NCBI RefSeq assembly: GCF_001937665.1
Contig: NZ_MSKL01000029.1
Coordinates: 1 to 64,000, forward strand
Direction: 5' to 3'
Length of the DNA stretch: 64,000 nucleotides
Source of the DNA: Actinomyces oris
GTDB taxonomy: Bacteria > Actinomycetota > Actinomycetes > Actinomycetales > Actinomycetaceae
Within the stretch, counting starts at the first letter, position 1. Every line of letters starts with the position of its first letter. The notes beneath the pieces are model-generated. The model saw nothing but the letters and a program-made list of their open reading frames with translations. It was not told the origin of the DNA and searched no databases. Below are positions 61,829 to 64,000 of this stretch, one piece after another. The position numbers were made by a program, and so were the translations under genes.

Positions 61829-62770
61829 TCATCTGCTTGTGGTGTCGGTGGCCTCGTTCCACACCGAGGACCATGAGCGCCGGGCTCCGCCGCGAGCACC
61901 ATCGCCGACATCGACAGAGCCGAGCTCGGCGCCGGTGACCGGGACTCGCTTGCGGGTGCGCAGGGCGGTGACGCGACGCAGCTCGGGCTCTGCGGAGACG
62001 GCAGTCCCGCTGTCCGCCTTCCCGGCGCCGTCGGAGTCGGCAAGGAAGGGGACGCGCACGGTCCGCCCCGTTGCTGCCGCACGAGCCTGAGCGGCGGCGA
62101 TCGCCTCGGCCGCCTCACGCACCGAGCGGTAACCCGAGGGGCGTGAGGAGATCGTCACTGGCACCGGCCCGGTTGAGGCGGCGCTCGCCGAGCGACGGAC
62201 CTCCTCGGCCTCGAGGTACTCCTTGGAGCCGACGTGGGGCAGGTGGGCCGGCGCGTTGTCGGGGGTGTTCCACAGATGGCGGGCCAGCGGCAGGACTCCG
62301 GCGACAATGACGACGACGGTCGTCGTGCCCAGGACGATGAGGTCGCCGGTGGCGTGAAAGGCCATCATGAGCAGCATCGGAATGAAGACACCGACGCAGG
62401 TGATGACCAGGCCCACACCGCGATGGAAGCGTCCGGCGTCGGAGTAGGGCCACGGGTCGACGGGCCGGGTGATCTCCCGCGGACCGGGGGTGGGCGAGCA
62501 GCTGTCCTTGGACGGACAGCGCCCGCAGATAGCATGAGCCCCCTCGTAGCGGATGACGCGCTTATCCGGGTCGAAGGCGGTGGGCCAGAGCCACTGGTCC
62601 TCGTGGCACCTCCAGCCGTCGACGTCGTCGTGGTACATGAAGTCCGAGTGCCGCCAGGACATCGAGTGCCGGGCGCTGCGCGAGCCGAGGACGTCCACGA
62701 CCCACCCAGCGGCCAGCATGATGAGCGCGTAGGCGGAGACGAGCCATACGCTCAGGTCGGGTGAGTCCAT
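61829..62770 (-). CDS. Membrane protein with WhiB-like cysteine signature, next to NO reductase
   Basis: 313 aa, ATG 62770, which overlaps the NO reductase stop by 1 nt, so the two are surely cotranscribed. One membrane segment (~8-29) is followed by a loop with four cysteines at 55, 82, 85 and 91, spaced C-x26-C-x2-C-x5-C. Two more segments lie at ~118-138 and ~143-165, then a long hydrophilic Ala/Ser/Arg-rich tail. The spacing is the one that binds a [4Fe-4S] cluster in WhiB-family regulators, but the WhiB GVWGG turn is absent. Basic residues after the first segment place the Cys loop on the cytoplasmic side. No known family was recognised with confidence. A role in NO reductase assembly, electron transfer or NO sensing is inference. 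Confidence 0.75.
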   Translation of the reverse strand: MDSPDLSVWLVSAYALIMLAAGWVVDVLGSRSARHSMSWRHSDFMYHDDVDGWRCHEDQWLWPTAFDPDKRVIRYEGAHAICGRCPSKDSCSPTPGPREITRPVDPWPYSDAGRFHRGVGLVITCVGVFIPMLLMMAFHATGDLIVLGTTTVVVIVAGVLPLARHLWNTPDNAPAHLPHVGSKEYLEAEEVRRSASAASTGPVPVTISSRPSGYRSVREAAEAIAAAQARAAATGRTVRVPFLADSDGAGKADSGTAVSAEPELRRVTALRTRKRVPVTGAELGSVDVGDGARGGARRSWSSVWNEATDTTSR

Positions 62771-63999
62771 CAGTCGTTCAGCTCCGCGCGCTCACCACGC
62801 CAGGCTTTGCGCCCACCCTGGATCTCCTCGTAGAGGGCGTCCTCGGCGAAGGTGTCCACCGTCCGTCCACGACGCCAGTTCCTCAGTCCCAGGAAGGCGA
62901 TGTAGAGGTAGGGCAGGACTCCGCCGATGATGAAGATGAGGTCTCCGGGCATCCGCCCCCACTCGATGATCGTGTTGACCGAGTTGGTGACGTAGGTGAG
63001 CTGGCGGGCCTCGAAGTAGCCAGTGCCCACCGAGTAGCGCAGCTGGAGGATGCCCAGCGGTAGCAGGGTGGCGAAGCACATCCAGGCCAGGCCGATGTTG
63101 AGGCTCCAGAAGGAGGTCTTGGCGAGTCTCTCGGGCCACTTGTCGGCCGGCACCAGGTAGCGCAGGGCGAACATTCCCAGCGCCAGCGCCATGAAGCCGT
63201 AGACGCCCATCATGGAGGCGTGGGCGTGGTTGGCCGTCAGCGCGGTCCCGATCTCGTAGTAGGACACGATGGGCAGGTTGACCAGGAAGCCGAAGACACC
63301 GGCCCCTAGGAAGTTCCAGAAGCCGACGGCCATGAGGAACATGACGGCCCAGCGGTGCGGGAAGGGGCCCGCCTCCTTGCCGTGGCGGTTGGCGCCCAGC
63401 TGCATGAAGGCCCATGCCTCCACCGTCAGGAAGGTCAGGGGGATCACCTCGGCGGCTGAGAAGAAGGCGCCCAGGGCCATGTGCTCCACCGGCGTGCCGG
63501 AGAAGTAGAGGTGGTGCATGGTGCCGATGACGCCGCCTGCGGAGTACAGGATGATGTCCATGAAGATGATGCCCAGCGCGATCCTCTCCCGGACGACGCC
63601 CAGGAGGACGAACACGTAGGCGACCATGACGGTGGTGAACAGCTCGAGGAAGTCCTCGACCCACAGGTGCACCACCCAGAAGCGCCAGAACTCGGCGACG
63701 GTGACGTGGGTACCGGTGCGCGCCATCATCCCCACGGCGTAGAAGGCGGGGATAGCCAGGGCTGCGAACATGAACAGCCAGGGCATGTTCGCCACGTGCT
63801 CGTTGCTCAGGCGCGACCGCATGGCGCGCCAGATGATGAACACCCAGACGAACAGGGCCAGGGTGAGCAGCACCTGGAAGACGAAGGGAAGGTCGAGATA
63901 CTCCCACTGCTGGGAGAACAGCGGCCCCTTGGCCCAGCTCAGGCCGTGCTGGCTGGCGCCCTCCGCCAGACAGGACAGGACGACGACGACCGTGGCCGC
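62770..63999 (-). CDS. norB: Quinol-dependent nitric oxide reductase, large subunit (partial, N-terminus off window)
   Basis: 409 C-terminal residues, open at the right edge. It reduces NO to N2O at a haem b3/non-haem iron site in the membrane. The heme-copper-oxidase fold is clear: about ten membrane segments, LWVEDFLELFTTVMVAYVFVLL, IGTMHHLYFSGTPVEHMALG with its His pair, and ALTANHAHASMMGVYGFMALAL with the haem-ligand His region. The opening seen here (LAEGASQHGLSWAKGPLF, then QQWEYLDLPFVFQVLL) is that of qNor C-terminal halves. It probably serves NO detoxification, since no other denitrification gene is in view. The next gene encodes the Cys-motif membrane protein. Confidence 0.93.
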   Translation of the reverse strand, partial: AATVVVVLSCLAEGASQHGLSWAKGPLFSQQWEYLDLPFVFQVLLTLALFVWVFIIWRAMRSRLSNEHVANMPWLFMFAALAIPAFYAVGMMARTGTHVTVAEFWRFWVVHLWVEDFLELFTTVMVAYVFVLLGVVRERIALGIIFMDIILYSAGGVIGTMHHLYFSGTPVEHMALGAFFSAAEVIPLTFLTVEAWAFMQLGANRHGKEAGPFPHRWAVMFLMAVGFWNFLGAGVFGFLVNLPIVSYYEIGTALTANHAHASMMGVYGFMALALGMFALRYLVPADKWPERLAKTSFWSLNIGLAWMCFATLLPLGILQLRYSVGTGYFEARQLTYVTNSVNTIIEWGRMPGDLIFIIGGVLPYLYIAFLGLRNWRRGRTVDTFAEDALYEEIQGGRKAWRGERAELND

Positions 64000-64000
64000 G

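Overview
The window is 64 kb of high-GC DNA with the gene order of an actinobacterium. The best guess is an oral-type Actinomyces or a close relative. That placement rests on the very high GC, a complete division and cell wall (dcw) cluster without ftsA but with sepF, yggT and divIVA, actinobacterial families (DUF3040, PAC2, Wag31-type DivIVA), and ATGA/GTGA start-stop overlaps. The species is inferred from gene content only. No rRNA, tRNA, CRISPR array, insertion sequence or prophage was recognised.

Layout, left to right. 1-4.5 kb holds a secreted beta-helix protein cut by the left edge, a small S4 RNA-binding protein and a BCCT osmolyte transporter. 4.8-32.1 kb is one long leftward block. 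Read in its transcription direction it runs mraZ, rsmH, ftsL-like, ftsI, murE, murF, mraY, murD, ftsW, murG, murC, ftsQ, ftsZ, pgeF, sepF, yggT, divIVA, lspA, an rluD-type pseudouridine synthase, a GNAT gene, a panE-like reductase and dnaE. Many of these genes overlap by 4 nt. The cluster makes lipid II (MurC/D/E/F, MraY, MurG), crosslinks and polymerises septal wall (FtsI, FtsW), and assembles the Z-ring and pole (FtsZ, SepF, DivIVA). 32.1-32.8 kb is a gene-free region with three arrays of GTGGNG boxes at about 10-bp period, which look like MraZ operators.

32.8-43.6 kb carries a DUF3040 membrane protein, DNA polymerase IV, a spermidine-synthase-like protein, a PAC2 protein, a HelD/HelR-type helicase and two tandem acyl-CoA ligases. 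43.6-59.8 kb is a second conserved actinobacterial neighbourhood: a pyrimidine-dimer glycosylase family protein, dapA, dapB, an M16 peptidase, pnp, rpsO, ribF, truB and rbfA. It is interrupted by rightward genes (a GNAT protein, a broken SDR gene, fucO, and an ABC permease/ATPase pair with a clear promoter and operator) and by a leftward small Cys/His protein. 60.0-64.0 kb has a RarD-type exporter, an SPFH/band-7 protein, a membrane protein with a WhiB-like cysteine signature, and a quinol nitric oxide reductase cut by the right edge.

The most unusual points are the membrane protein with C-x26-C-x2-C-x5-C spacing directly behind the NO reductase gene, the multiple oppositely oriented MraZ-box arrays, a MerR-type dyad in front of ftsZ, a small protein with a CGCGGH motif at each end, and an orphan 19-bp hairpin upstream of the PAC2 gene.
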